Shown here: piece after piece, positions 6,419 to 15,200 of the stretch
Layout: each line of letters begins with the position of its first letter
How positions within the stretch are numbered: the stretch's first letter is position 1
DNA from: JBGOUV01 sp041477815
GTDB taxonomy: Bacteria; Acidobacteriota; Terriglobia; Bryobacterales; JACQDG01
Assembly: GCA_041477815.1 (NCBI GenBank)
Contig: JBGOUV010000132.1
Coordinates: 1 to 15,796, forward strand
Length of the DNA stretch: 15,796 nucleotides
Direction: 5' to 3'
Notes under the pieces: model-generated
The model's database searches: none
Told to the model about the DNA's origin: nothing
Seen by the model: only the letters and a program-made list of their open reading frames with translations
Made by a program: the position numbers and the translations under genes

Positions 6419-7402
6419 CTACCTCCTCTGCCGCGGCTGCTTGGCCTGCATCTCCTGGAACGCCTTCAACTCGCGCTCGGCGTCTTCCTTGCGCCCCAGC
6501 TTCGCGTAGACCTGGCCCAGCAGGTACCGCGGCTCGGTGTAGTTCGGATCCAGCTCCACCGAACGTTGCAGCCATTTCAAGGCCGTTTCCGGTTTGTCCA
6601 AGCGGGCCAGCGCCTTGCCGGCCAGGTAGAAATTGCGTGCGGACTCCGGATTCCGCTGCGCCGCCTCGGCGGCCAGTTGGAAGGCGTTCTCGTTTTCGTC
6701 GCGCTTCAGCAGGAGATTGGCGAGGTTGGCGTAGGGCCAGCCATACTCGGGGTGGTCCTTGTGAACCAGGTCGAGGGCCCTCTTGTAGTTTTGGATGGCT
6801 AGCGCGTCCTGGCTGAGGGCCTCGTAGCAGAGGCCGAGGTTGTCGTAGGCCTTGTAGGAATTGGGGTTGAGCTGGAGGACACGCTTGAGCTGGCCGATGG
6901 CCGGATAGAAACGGTTGAGCTGGTAGTAGATACGACCCAGCTGGTAACTGGCCTCTTCGTTCTTGGGATCGAGCTGGAGGAGCTGGATGAAGGCGTCGAC
7001 GGCTTCCTGGTCCCGGCCTTGCAGGTAATGCAGGTTGGCCTGGATCAACAAGGCGGCGGTGTTCTTGGGATTAACTTCGCGCAGCCGCTGCAGGGTCTTC
7101 TGGCAGGGGTCGAATTGCTGGGCCATCAATTGGGTATTGGCCATCAGAAGAAGTCCCGCCTCCGACCTGGGATCCACGGACAAGAAGCGGCGCGCGGCGC
7201 GCAGGGCGTCGTCAAACTCGCGGTTCGCGGCCAGGGCCTGGGCCAGCTCCAGCAGAATGCCGGGCTGCTGCGGGCAGGAATCCACGGCCAGCCGAAACTG
7301 CCGGGCGGCGGCGTCCGGCTGATGCTGGGCCAAAAGACGCCGGCCGCCTTCGACCAGCTCAGGGTCGCAGGCGGCCAGCAGCAGCAGAGCAGCGGTGATC
7401 AC
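6419..7402 (-). CDS. TPR-repeat lipoprotein, partner of the upstream receptor
   Basis: A 327-residue protein made almost wholly of tetratricopeptide repeats (about eight, residues 20-320), with blocks such as AYDNLGLCYEALSQDALAIQNYKRAL and PRYLLGQVYAKLGRKEDAERELK. The N-terminus MITAALLLLAAC contains a lipobox (L-A-A-C) with Cys12 as the likely lipidated residue, so it should be membrane-anchored in the periplasm. Asp at +2 would favour inner-membrane retention by the E. coli rule, which may not apply here. The start is GTG 4 nt after the receptor stop, with no SD and a stop codon a few codons upstream in frame, so translation is probably coupled to the receptor. The n-region lacks the usual Lys/Arg. 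Residues 13-20 (DPELVEGG) come from a repeat-like DNA segment. It likely acts as a scaffold for uptake or processing of the receptor's ligand. Confidence 0.82.
   Translation of the reverse strand: MITAALLLLAACDPELVEGGRRLLAQHQPDAAARQFRLAVDSCPQQPGILLELAQALAANREFDDALRAARRFLSVDPRSEAGLLLMANTQLMAQQFDPCQKTLQRLREVNPKNTAALLIQANLHYLQGRDQEAVDAFIQLLQLDPKNEEASYQLGRIYYQLNRFYPAIGQLKRVLQLNPNSYKAYDNLGLCYEALSQDALAIQNYKRALDLVHKDHPEYGWPYANLANLLLKRDENENAFQLAAEAAQRNPESARNFYLAGKALARLDKPETALKWLQRSVELDPNYTEPRYLLGQVYAKLGRKEDAERELKAFQEMQAKQPRQRR
7348..7364. repeat. Half-site of a dispersed CTTCGACnnGCTCAGGG repeat inside a gene
   Basis: CTTCGACCAGCTCAGGG matches the arm of a dispersed repeat common in many bacterial genomes (CTTCGACAAGCTCAGG and its complement), which gives DPELVEG when read in this frame. 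Only one arm is seen, within codons 13-20 of the TPR lipoprotein. The match is from memory. Confidence 0.4.
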
Positions 7403-7406
7403 ATAC

Positions 7407-10400
7407 TTAGAACGTCACGCGCGCCGACAGCTCGATGTTCCGGCCGCCCCTCTGTTGCCCGGTGATCTGGCCGAAGAACGGGCTCGATAAATCGGTCACC
7501 GGATCGCCGCGCCCGACGCGATTGAAGGGGTTCAGGAAGACGCCCCGAATCTCCAGGGTCCGCTGCTCGTCGACGTGGAACAACTTCCAGATTCCCAGGT
7601 CCTCGCCGAGGTTGTACGGACCGCGAATGTTCGGCAGGATCGGTCCCAGGGTCCCCAGCCGGGCAATCTGGTTCCGGCCGCCCGGGCTCACCGGCGGCGG
7701 CGCAAACGCAGCCTTGTTCAGGTAGGGTATGCCTCCCGTAAACCCTCGGAAGCTGATCGGCGCGTCGGGGTTGATGATAATCTGCTGTCCGGGCACCTGG
7801 TCCAGCCGCGCCGCTCCCAGAGGAGAGGTTTGGGGGCCGCCGCTAATCGACAGCGGCGTCCCGGAGCGAGCTTGGTGATTTCCGGTGATCTGCCAGCCGC
7901 CGAGGATCTTGCCGGGCAGCCCTTGCAGGTTGATCAGCTTGTTCGGACCGATGGGCAGCTCGTAGATCCACGTCAGCTTGAGGAACTGCGGGTAGTTGAA
8001 GCGCGTAATGCCTCGTTCCAGTCCCCGGTTGAACACGTCCGCCGGCGTAATGGCGTCGAGAGCGCTGGCATCGAGGCCGATGGTCTTGGACCAGGTATAC
8101 GCCGCCAGGACCGCCAGGCCCTTCGTGAAGTGACGCGTCACCTGCAACTGCAGTGCGTTGTAGTTCGAATTACCGAAATACGCGAATACGCTATTGTTAA
8201 TGCCCGTGAATTGCGGGTAGGGCCGAAGAGCCTGGAGCACCGTACCGGTGAAACCGGGGAACGGTTGAGGCACCCCGGAAGCCGCCGTCCAGGGATCGCT
8301 GAGGACCTGGCCCATAGACAGGATGCTCGCCGGTAGGGCGTCCAGGTTATCCAGGCCGGGCGCCTCCAGGCGCGTGCCCTTGTTGCCGACATAATTCAAC
8401 TCCATCACGAACGCCCGCGGCAGCTCGTACTGGAAGCCGAGAGTCCAGTTCTGCACGTAGGCCAGGCGATTGGAGTCCGGCGCAATGTAGGTAACGCCCT
8501 GGCCGTTGGAGAGCGTCGGGCTCTTGTTGGGCAGCGTGGCTTGGAAGCTGGGGAACGGATCCTTCAGGAACATCACCGGCTGCTCGGCAAACTGCAACGG
8601 CACAGTGTTGGAGTTGACGTTGATCGAGCCGTTGTACCCGTTGGTGCCGGGGAAACCAAACCCATTGCTGATAGGCGGAGTGTTGTTGATGCCGTAGCCG
8701 CCTCGCATCACCAGCTTCTTGGTCCAGGCGTACGCGAACCCGAACTTAGGCGACATCTGGAACCAGTAGCGGTCCTGGAAGCTGCTGCGCCCCAGGTCCT
8801 CCAGGAACACCAGGGCTCCCAGTCGATTGCCCGCAGCCGCGTTCGCCTTGCCGAAGTCGAGCGCTGATTGGCGCTGGGCTACTTCGGTCAAGCCACCGAT
8901 GGTCTCCCACCGCAGGCCTACATTGAGGGTCAACTTGCGGTTGACCTTCCAGTCATCCATGAAGTAGAAGCCCGTGGACCGCCAACGGTGGCCGAAGTAC
9001 GACGCGACGACATTTCGATTCGCGGTGGATACCGATCCGAGCAGGAAACTGGCGAAAGAGTGACCCGTCTGGTTGGTGAACCCGGGCTGCGCCGTCTGGT
9101 TGGGCGAGAAGTTGAAGGTCCCTGATTCGTTGCCGCGGCCGCGCGAGTTGTAGTAGTAGCGGCGCTGTTCGAAGCCCAGCTTGAAGTTGTGGGCCCCCCG
9201 GATGATCGTCATGTCATCCTGGATAATGGTGCTGCCGTTGTAACTGCCTCCGGCGTTGGTGGAGCCCAACCTGCCGCCCCCTCCGATGCCGCCCCCCTGG
9301 TACGGCTGACCTCCGAATAGCAGTGCGGGGAAGTGCGTCCCAGGGACGTTCTGCACACCGATCTTCGACGGCCAGTCCTGATCGATGTACACGCTTTGGT
9401 TCAGGTTGCCGAAGCGGTTGTAGCCCACCGCCGTGTGATTCAGGACCGTCGGCTTCACCGTCCAGTCATAGGCCAGACGGGCCAAGGTCCCCGGAGTCTC
9501 CTGCCACTGGTACACATTGGTCGGCGTGCCCGGCGGGATGCCCCAGCGCCCGCCCGGAGAGTTGTTCCGGGCCCGGAAGTTGCGGTTGAACAGCCCCGAC
9601 AAACGATGCCCGGCGTTAATCTGATGGTCTCCTTTAAACGTCAGCATCGTTTCGCCGAACACCGGGCTGCTGGTGCCGATCTGGGGGATATTGTTAAGCA
9701 TGGTGTCGACCGACGGATCGGTGATCGGCGCCAGGTCCAGAACCTTCCGCGACACGGGGTCGAAACGGGACTGGGGAATGATGTTGTTCGGGAAGATGGT
9801 GCGGGTAAAGCGGCCGCCCACGTTGGCCGCGCTGGTGGGATCGTAGATGGCGCCGAACCGCACCGGCTGGGTGTTGGCGTCCGTCCCGATCATAGTCCCC
9901 GACTGGGCGTTGCCGGTAAAGGCGGGGCTGAACAGCCGCGAGAAATCGCCGCGCTTGAAGTCGACCACCGGCAGCGTGCTGAAAGTCGTGGAAACGAAGT
10001 TCCGCACCCGCGTGCGTTCCAGGTTATGGAAGAAGAAGGTCCGGTTGCGGCCGTCGTACACCTTGGGTAAGTAGATAGGTCCGCCGACGGTGTAGCCGTA
10101 GTTGTCCTGCTTGAAGGGCTGGCGCTTGATGTTGTTGGCGTTGTTGTTGTAGCCGTTGGCGCGCAGGGCGTCGTTCTGGATGTAGAAGTACCCGCTGCCG
10201 TGCAGCTCGTTGGTGCCGCTCTTGGTGACGAAGTTGGCGACGGAGGTTTGGCCGCCCGAATAATTGGCGCCCACCACACCGGTCTGCAGCTTGAACTCGC
10301 TGACGGAGTCGGCGCTGGGGCTGAACTCGTTGTTGCTGCCGCCCTGCAGGTCCATGCGGCCGAGCGAAATGCCTTCGATCAGGATCTCGTGGGAATAGAA

Positions 10401-10934
10401 CTGCCCGCCATTGATGGATCCCTCGAAGGTGCCGCCGACGGTGCCGGGCAGGCTGGTGAAGATGAATTGCTGAATCTGGCGGCGCCCGTCTCCGACGGTG
10501 ATGGGCCAGGTATCAAACTCTTTCTTGCTCACGTAGTTGCCGATTTCGGAGTTGCTGGTTTCGAGCAGGGGCGGATCGCTCGACACGGTGATCTGCTCGG
10601 TGACGGCCCCGACTTGCAGCGTAAAGTCCACGGTGAGGGTTTGAGCGACGCGGAGGATGACGTTTTCGCGGACCGCGCCCTGGAAGCCCGTCTTCGACGC
10701 CGAAAGCTTATAGATGCCGGGGGCCAGGTAGGGCAGGCGGTAAACGCCGGCGTCCGTGGTAGCGGCGTGAGCCTCGACGTTGGTTTCGATGTTAGACGCG
10801 GTGATGGCGGCGCCGGGCACCACCGACCCGGAGACGTCGGTCACGATCCCGTTGAGAGTGCCGCGCTCGCCCTGCGCCCAGAGAGACACCAGGGTGGCCA
10901 GAACCATCAGGCCATAAATTAAGCCCTTCTTCAT
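7407..10934 (-). CDS. Oar-like TonB-dependent outer-membrane receptor
   Basis: An 1175-residue outer-membrane receptor predicted to import a large ligand (in acidobacteria often glycans or peptides) using TonB energy. It has a signal peptide MKKGLIYGLMVLATLVSLWA cut before Gln21, a carboxypeptidase-regulatory-like beta-sandwich (about 26-108, GTLNGIVTDVSGSVVPGA...), a plug (about 112-255, including GGQTSVANFVTKSGTNELHG), and a long beta-barrel ending in the aromatic C-terminus ARVTF expected for barrel insertion. The SD AGGAGG lies 6 nt before the ATG. It is first in a unit with the TPR lipoprotein (4-nt gap). The length and layout match Oar-type receptors. No ligand can be assigned. I see no TonB box with confidence. 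Confidence 0.93.
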   Translation of the reverse strand: MKKGLIYGLMVLATLVSLWAQGERGTLNGIVTDVSGSVVPGAAITASNIETNVEAHAATTDAGVYRLPYLAPGIYKLSASKTGFQGAVRENVILRVAQTLTVDFTLQVGAVTEQITVSSDPPLLETSNSEIGNYVSKKEFDTWPITVGDGRRQIQQFIFTSLPGTVGGTFEGSINGGQFYSHEILIEGISLGRMDLQGGSNNEFSPSADSVSEFKLQTGVVGANYSGGQTSVANFVTKSGTNELHGSGYFYIQNDALRANGYNNNANNIKRQPFKQDNYGYTVGGPIYLPKVYDGRNRTFFFHNLERTRVRNFVSTTFSTLPVVDFKRGDFSRLFSPAFTGNAQSGTMIGTDANTQPVRFGAIYDPTSAANVGGRFTRTIFPNNIIPQSRFDPVSRKVLDLAPITDPSVDTMLNNIPQIGTSSPVFGETMLTFKGDHQINAGHRLSGLFNRNFRARNNSPGGRWGIPPGTPTNVYQWQETPGTLARLAYDWTVKPTVLNHTAVGYNRFGNLNQSVYIDQDWPSKIGVQNVPGTHFPALLFGGQPYQGGGIGGGGRLGSTNAGGSYNGSTIIQDDMTIIRGAHNFKLGFEQRRYYYNSRGRGNESGTFNFSPNQTAQPGFTNQTGHSFASFLLGSVSTANRNVVASYFGHRWRSTGFYFMDDWKVNRKLTLNVGLRWETIGGLTEVAQRQSALDFGKANAAAGNRLGALVFLEDLGRSSFQDRYWFQMSPKFGFAYAWTKKLVMRGGYGINNTPPISNGFGFPGTNGYNGSINVNSNTVPLQFAEQPVMFLKDPFPSFQATLPNKSPTLSNGQGVTYIAPDSNRLAYVQNWTLGFQYELPRAFVMELNYVGNKGTRLEAPGLDNLDALPASILSMGQVLSDPWTAASGVPQPFPGFTGTVLQALRPYPQFTGINNSVFAYFGNSNYNALQLQVTRHFTKGLAVLAAYTWSKTIGLDASALDAITPADVFNRGLERGITRFNYPQFLKLTWIYELPIGPNKLINLQGLPGKILGGWQITGNHQARSGTPLSISGGPQTSPLGAARLDQVPGQQIIINPDAPISFRGFTGGIPYLNKAAFAPPPVSPGGRNQIARLGTLGPILPNIRGPYNLGEDLGIWKLFHVDEQRTLEIRGVFLNPFNRVGRGDPVTDLSSPFFGQITGQQRGGRNIELSARVTF

Positions 10935-10940
10935 TCGTTT

Positions 10941-10998
10941 CCTCCTTCAGGAAGCCCCTGCTAGTAAGAAGTGTAGTTACCCCGAGAGGGGAAGTCAA
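10941..10998 (-). promoter_or_regulatory. Promoter and RBS of the receptor/lipoprotein unit
   Basis: On the minus strand, TTGACT (10993-10998), 17 nt, then TACACT (10970-10975). The spacer contains the palindrome CCCC-TCTC-GGGG (10980-10991), a possible operator. A leader of about 30 nt ends with the Shine-Dalgarno AGGAGG (10941-10946), 6 nt from the ATG. Confidence 0.55.
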
Positions 10999-11050
10999 GG
11001 AAAAGTACTGGCATTCTATCAAGATCGAACGAGCGGTACTGTTTAAAAAT

Positions 11051-11456
11051 GTAACCACGCGCCTAGTGGTCACGACGCCGGAGCTGCTCTCGCGGCACTT
11101 GGCCCGGCGGCAGGTGCGGGAATTGTTCGACCTCGGGCTTTCACCCGACAACGTGCCACTGGTGTTGTCCCGCGCCGATGGCAAGAATGCCTGCAAGCGC
11201 CAGGGAGGTGGCCAAGCTGGTCGGGCTGCCGGTAGCCTGGACGCTGTGCAACGACTACCACCTCGTGTCGCGAGCCTCGCAGGACGGGGAACTGGTCGCG
11301 CCGAAGTCGGAGATGGGCCGCCAGTTCCAGGGCCTGGCGCGCCACCTCCTGGCCGTCACCGAGCGGCCCAAGCCCGAGACAAGCTGGAAGGCAGGGCTGA
11401 AAGACCTTTTGCCTGCGCCGGGTCGCAGGCGCCTGCGCGGTAGGGCTCATCACTAG
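11051..11456 (+). pseudogene. Truncated, frameshifted CpaE/TadZ-like pilus-assembly ATPase remnant
   Basis: Only the C-terminal third of a MinD/ParA-type CpaE (TadZ) protein is present, split over two frames. From about 11057 one frame reads TRLVVTTPELLSRHLARRQV and ..LGLSPDNVPLVLSRADGKN. Around 11178-11200 similarity passes to another frame with SAREVAKLVGLPVAWTLCNDY, then LVSRASQDGELVAPKSEMGRQFQGLARHLL. Both parts match consecutive segments of CpaE-like proteins, which localise Flp/Tad pili, so an indel separates them. The Walker-A ATPase part and the N-terminal receiver-like region are absent; the sequence just upstream is AT-rich and unrelated. A GTG at 11066 exists but has no RBS. Its stop TAG interlocks with that of the convergent vapC. 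The family call is from motif memory. Confidence 0.62.
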
Positions 11457-11863
11457 ATAAGCGAAGGGTCCAGGACCCGCAGGCGGCTGAAGTAAGCGCG
11501 ATAGAAGCCGCGATCCCGGCTCAGGAGTCGATCCGCCTGAGCGAGCGTATGCGCGGCGATCAAGAAATCCGCTACCACGCGCTCTCGTTTTCCTCCGCGA
11601 GCGCGATAGGCTTTCCACGCCGTGGCCGCCGCCAGAGCGGTTGGAAGGTCAATACCATTGAACTCAACACCAAGGTTCTTCATGGCCGCCTCGGCCGCGG
11701 CTTCCGAGGGGAAGAAGCTGCCCACTTCCGCCCAAACCACCTCGCACGCTATCAGCCGTCCCTCCGCCAGGCACCTCCGTAGCGCCTCCTTGGACCTGGG
11801 GCCGAACACCAGATCGGCAGTGAAGATATCCAGAAGCACGCTACTATCGACGGCGGTAGTCAT
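11453..11863 (-). CDS. vapC: VapC PIN-domain toxin paired with an AbrB-type antitoxin
   Basis: A 136-residue PIN-domain ribonuclease toxin. The acidic residues are Asp6 in AVDSSVLLDIF, Glu46 in CEVVWAEVGSFF, Asp98 in RVVADFLIAAHTL and Asp116 in LLSRDRGFYRAYF. The ending YFSRLRVLDPSLI is the typical final strand of this subgroup. The ATG (11863) overlaps the antitoxin stop as ATGA, suggesting coupled translation. The gene appears intact and differs clearly in sequence from the VapC at 5883-6302. Its stop overlaps that of the CpaE-like remnant on the other strand. Confidence 0.92.
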   Translation of the reverse strand: MTTAVDSSVLLDIFTADLVFGPRSKEALRRCLAEGRLIACEVVWAEVGSFFPSEAAAEAAMKNLGVEFNGIDLPTALAAATAWKAYRARGGKRERVVADFLIAAHTLAQADRLLSRDRGFYRAYFSRLRVLDPSLI

Positions 11864-12090
11864 ACCGCATCCGGCGCTCCCCGCAGCGCGCGGAGCAGGG
11901 ACTTGGTCGAACGCCCCGGCTTCAAAATGCCATACACCCGTTCCACTGGGTCCGCCGCGGCCGCTTTGGTGGCCACCAACCGCCCCCGCTCCTCGCGGAA
12001 GTCCAGGACCTGGCCGGAGCGAAGCCCCAGCCGGTCTCGCAGAGCCTTCGGGATGGTAACCTGCCCTTTCTCCGAGACGATGGATTTCAT
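11860..12090 (-). CDS. vapB: AbrB/MazE-type (SpoVT-AbrB domain) antitoxin
   Basis: A 76-residue antitoxin with an N-terminal swapped-hairpin AbrB domain, MKSIVSEKGQVTIPKALRDRLGLRSGQVLDF, matching the family pattern with KGQVTIPK and LRDRLGLRSG. This domain binds operator DNA as a dimer. The C-terminal part (ADPVERVYGILKPGRSTKSLLRALRGAPDAV) resembles tails that inhibit a cognate PIN toxin. A longer reading from a TTG at 12117 adds nine residues that do not fit the family and would run into the promoter, so the ATG at 12090 is chosen. No SD is present; the promoter geometry predicts a leaderless mRNA. It overlaps vapC by 4 nt. Confidence 0.9.
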   Translation of the reverse strand: MKSIVSEKGQVTIPKALRDRLGLRSGQVLDFREERGRLVATKAAAADPVERVYGILKPGRSTKSLLRALRGAPDAV

Positions 12091-12096
12091 ACTTTC

Positions 12097-12125
12097 AGAG
12101 TAGGAATAACTACCCAATCTGTCAA
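12097..12125 (-). promoter_or_regulatory. Promoter of the AbrB-VapC operon, probably leaderless
   Basis: On the minus strand, TTGACA (12120-12125), 17 nt, TACTCT (12097-12102), then 6 nt and the antitoxin ATG. This is the same geometry as the DUF433 promoter and again no SD is seen. A small inverted repeat GTAG/CTAC lies between the two boxes. Confidence 0.5.
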
Positions 12126-12158
12126 GTGAGCCCTCCCCTCCTGTTCAAAATATTGCGG

Positions 12159-12222
12159 TTGACACCGGGAAGAGCAAGCGGTAGGCTGACAGGCAGCCTT
12201 TAGGGACAAGTATTCAAGGGGG
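12159..12222 (+). promoter_or_regulatory. Promoter and RBS of the second receptor gene
   Basis: TTGACA (12159-12164), 17 nt, then TAGGCT (12182-12187), giving a leader of roughly 35-40 nt. A purine-rich RBS AAGGGGG (12216-12222) sits 8 nt before the ATG at 12231. The alternative GTG at 12222 lies inside this RBS, which decides the start. The promoter is back to back with that of the AbrB-VapC operon. Confidence 0.5.
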
Positions 12223-12230
12223 TGCTGATC

Positions 12231-15200
12231 ATGAGGAATGCAAAGACATTGCTGCTGGCGACCCTGTTCTGCGCGGGAACCGTACACGCCCAGACCACCT
12301 TCGCCACCATCACCGGAGCGGTGACCGATCCGACCGGAGCGCTGGTCCCCAGCATTACCGTGACCGCCACCCACACCGCCACCAACATCACCACCACTAC
12401 TCAGTCCAATGACGCGGGCGTGTACACGCTGGCCCAGCTCAAGGAGGGGGAGTACACTTTGCGCGCGAAGGGCGCAGGCTTCCGCGAGTACGTGGCCCAA
12501 AACATTGTGCTGGCGTCGCGGGACTACCGCCGCGTGGATGTCCGGCTGGAAGTCGGAGCGGTGGAAACCGTCGTCGAAGTCAGTGGCGGGGCCACGCTGA
12601 TCGAAACCGAGACGGCGCGCATCGCCGATACCAAGACGGCGGACCTCATGAAGACCATCCCGTTGAACACGCGGTCCATCTGGGCCTTCTTGTCGCTCTC
12701 GCCCGGGGTGCTGCAGGCCGGCAGCGGCTCTTCCACCATCCGGTTTGCGGGCAGCCGCGGCAACCAGTCGCATTGGGCCATCGACGGCACCACCATGAGC
12801 GACGGGGTGGACGAAACGCAGCTCGGGCCCCTGGCCAACTATATCGAGTGGATTCAAGAGCTCAAGATCGATATCTCCAACAATACCGCCGAATTCGGCA
12901 CCATCGGGCAGGTCACCAGCATCTCCAAGTCTGGTTCGAACCAGCTTCACGGCAACGCCTATGACTTCTACCAGACCCCCTGGTTCCGGGCGCGCAACCC
13001 GTTCGCCCTGGTGCGCACCACGGGCATCAACCACGGGCCGGGGGCCACCGTCGGCGGGCCGGTGTATCTGCCCAAGATTTACAACGGCAAGGACAAGTCG
13101 TTCTTCTTTTTCGCGTTTGAGACGTCCAAGGGGAGCGCCACGTCGCAGTTACTGAACCCGACCGTGCCGCTCGCTCCCTGGCGGCAGGGCGACTTTTCCG
13201 GAGAGCGTGGCCTCACCCTGCGGGATCCCTCCACCGGGCAGCCGTTCGGCGGCAACCGCATCCCGGCGTCTCGGCTCAACGCCACCTCGCTGAAGTTCCA
13301 GGACCGCTTCTACCCGCTCCCGAACTTCGGCGATACGACTACGCTGGTGAGCCAGAACTACCGCGAAAACAAGCTCCGCGAGCGCGATCCTTCCACCAAC
13401 GTCACCGTGCGGGGCGACCACCGGTTCTCGGAGAGCGACTCCATGTTCGGGCGCTTCAGCTACCAGCGCGGCTACAACCGGCCCTACGAGGGCAATCTGC
13501 CCACCATCGGGCAACTGTTCCAGCGGCGCGACAACCGGGCTATGTCGCTCGCCTATACACATACCTTCTCGGCGACCAAGCTCAACGAATTCCGCTATGG
13601 GTTCGGCCTGAACAGCAATCCCATCGTCCCGCCGCTCAACGGCCCCAAAACGGTGCAGGAACTGGGGCTGGTGGGGCTGGTGCCGGACCTGCCCGACCTG
13701 CCGGGGCTGCCTAAAATCGGTTTTTCAGGCCTCGGGCTCCAAGGGATCGCCCAGTCCGACTTCCGGAACCCGGGATTCCGGAACTTCCTGCAGGAGTTTC
13801 AGGACCACTTTAGCTGGTTCCGGGGCAAGCACAATCTGAAGATCGGCGGGATGGTCACCAGGGTCGAGTACGACGACCGCCAGGCGAACGCGAGTCTGTT
13901 CGGCAACTTGACGTTCTCCAACCGCTTCACCAACCAGCCCTACGGCGACTTTCTGCTGGGGATTCCCACCACGGTGTCGCGGGCGTTCACGCCGGTGCGC
14001 GTGGACCGGCTGCGTTACCAGTATGACTCCTTCCTAGCCGACGATTTCAAGGTGAATTCCAAACTGACCGTGAACGTGGGCCTGCGCTACGAATTTCACC
14101 CGGTCTGGACGGAGGAAGCCGGACTGGGAGCCATGTTCGACATCGGCTCGGGAAAAATCGTGGTGCAAGATGGGTCGCTCTCGAAGGTCAGTCCGCTCAT
14201 GCCGCGGGGTTTTGTGGACGTGGTTGAAGCCAAGACGCTGGGACTGCCGGGAAAAACGCTCATCCGAAACGACAAGAACGACTTCGCCCCGCGCCTGGGG
14301 GTCGCCTGGCGGCCCTGGGGGAACCGCACGGTGTTTCGCTCGGGATTCGGAATCTACTTCGACGTGGTGCCGCGCACCTTGACCCACGGAGGCGTCCCCT
14401 TCGTCATCAACGAGCCGGCCTTCACCAATCCCACCGACAACCCGACGGTCGTATTTCCGCGCGTGTTCCCGGGCACCGGATCCGGCGGCATTACCACGGT
14501 GGGACTCCCCACGGCGGCCAATACGAACCTGAGCATCCCCTACAGCATGCAGTACAATTTCACGATCGAGCACACCCGGTTCGACACGGGGTTCCGGATT
14601 TCGTACGTCGGAACCAACACCCGGCAGGGCGACTGGGCCTACGACATCAACCAGCCCGTTCCCGACACCCGCCCGTACGTCGATAAGCCCCGCATGTTCC
14701 CGCAGTATCCGGGGATCAATTACTTCACCAACGGGGCCGGGCACCAGTATCACAGCCTGACCCTGGAGGCGGAGCGGCAGATGGCCAAGGGGTTGTACTT
14801 CCAGTCCTCGTGGACGTGGGCCCGGGACATCGGCGACCTCAATCGCGGCGCGACGCCCGAAAACGCCTTCGATCGGCAGCGCGAGCGCGCGGTGTGGGAA
14901 GACATTCCGACCCACCGCGTCACCAACAACTGGGTGTACCAGTTGCCGTTCGGACGGGGCCGCCACTGGCTGCGCAACACCAGCCGGACGCTGAACCTGG
15001 CCGCCGGAGGCTGGGAAGTCAGCGGCATCTATAGTTTGTATTCCGGGCAGTTCCTGACCCCGGCCTGGACCGGGAACGACCCCACCGGCATCGCCTTCAC
15101 CACCAGCCGGACGCCGGCGCAGGTGACCCGGCGGCCCGAGCATCTGCACGACGCCAACCTCTCCGGCGACCAGCGCCTGGTGAACCGCTGGTTCGACGCC

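Noticed and set aside
9333..10070. Plus-strand open frame of 245 codons within the first receptor
   Set aside because: It is a shadow of the receptor barrel with no motif and biased composition.
12091..12117. TTG start extending the AbrB antitoxin by nine residues
   Set aside because: The extra residues fall in the promoter -10 region and the AbrB domain starts naturally at MKSIVSEKG.
12222..12230. GTG start of the second receptor
   Set aside because: The GTG overlaps the RBS AAGGGGG. The ATG at 12231 has correct spacing and a normal signal peptide.
12087..13034. Minus-strand open frame of 315 codons
   Set aside because: It is antisense to the receptor N-terminus and overlaps the AbrB promoter; no family features.
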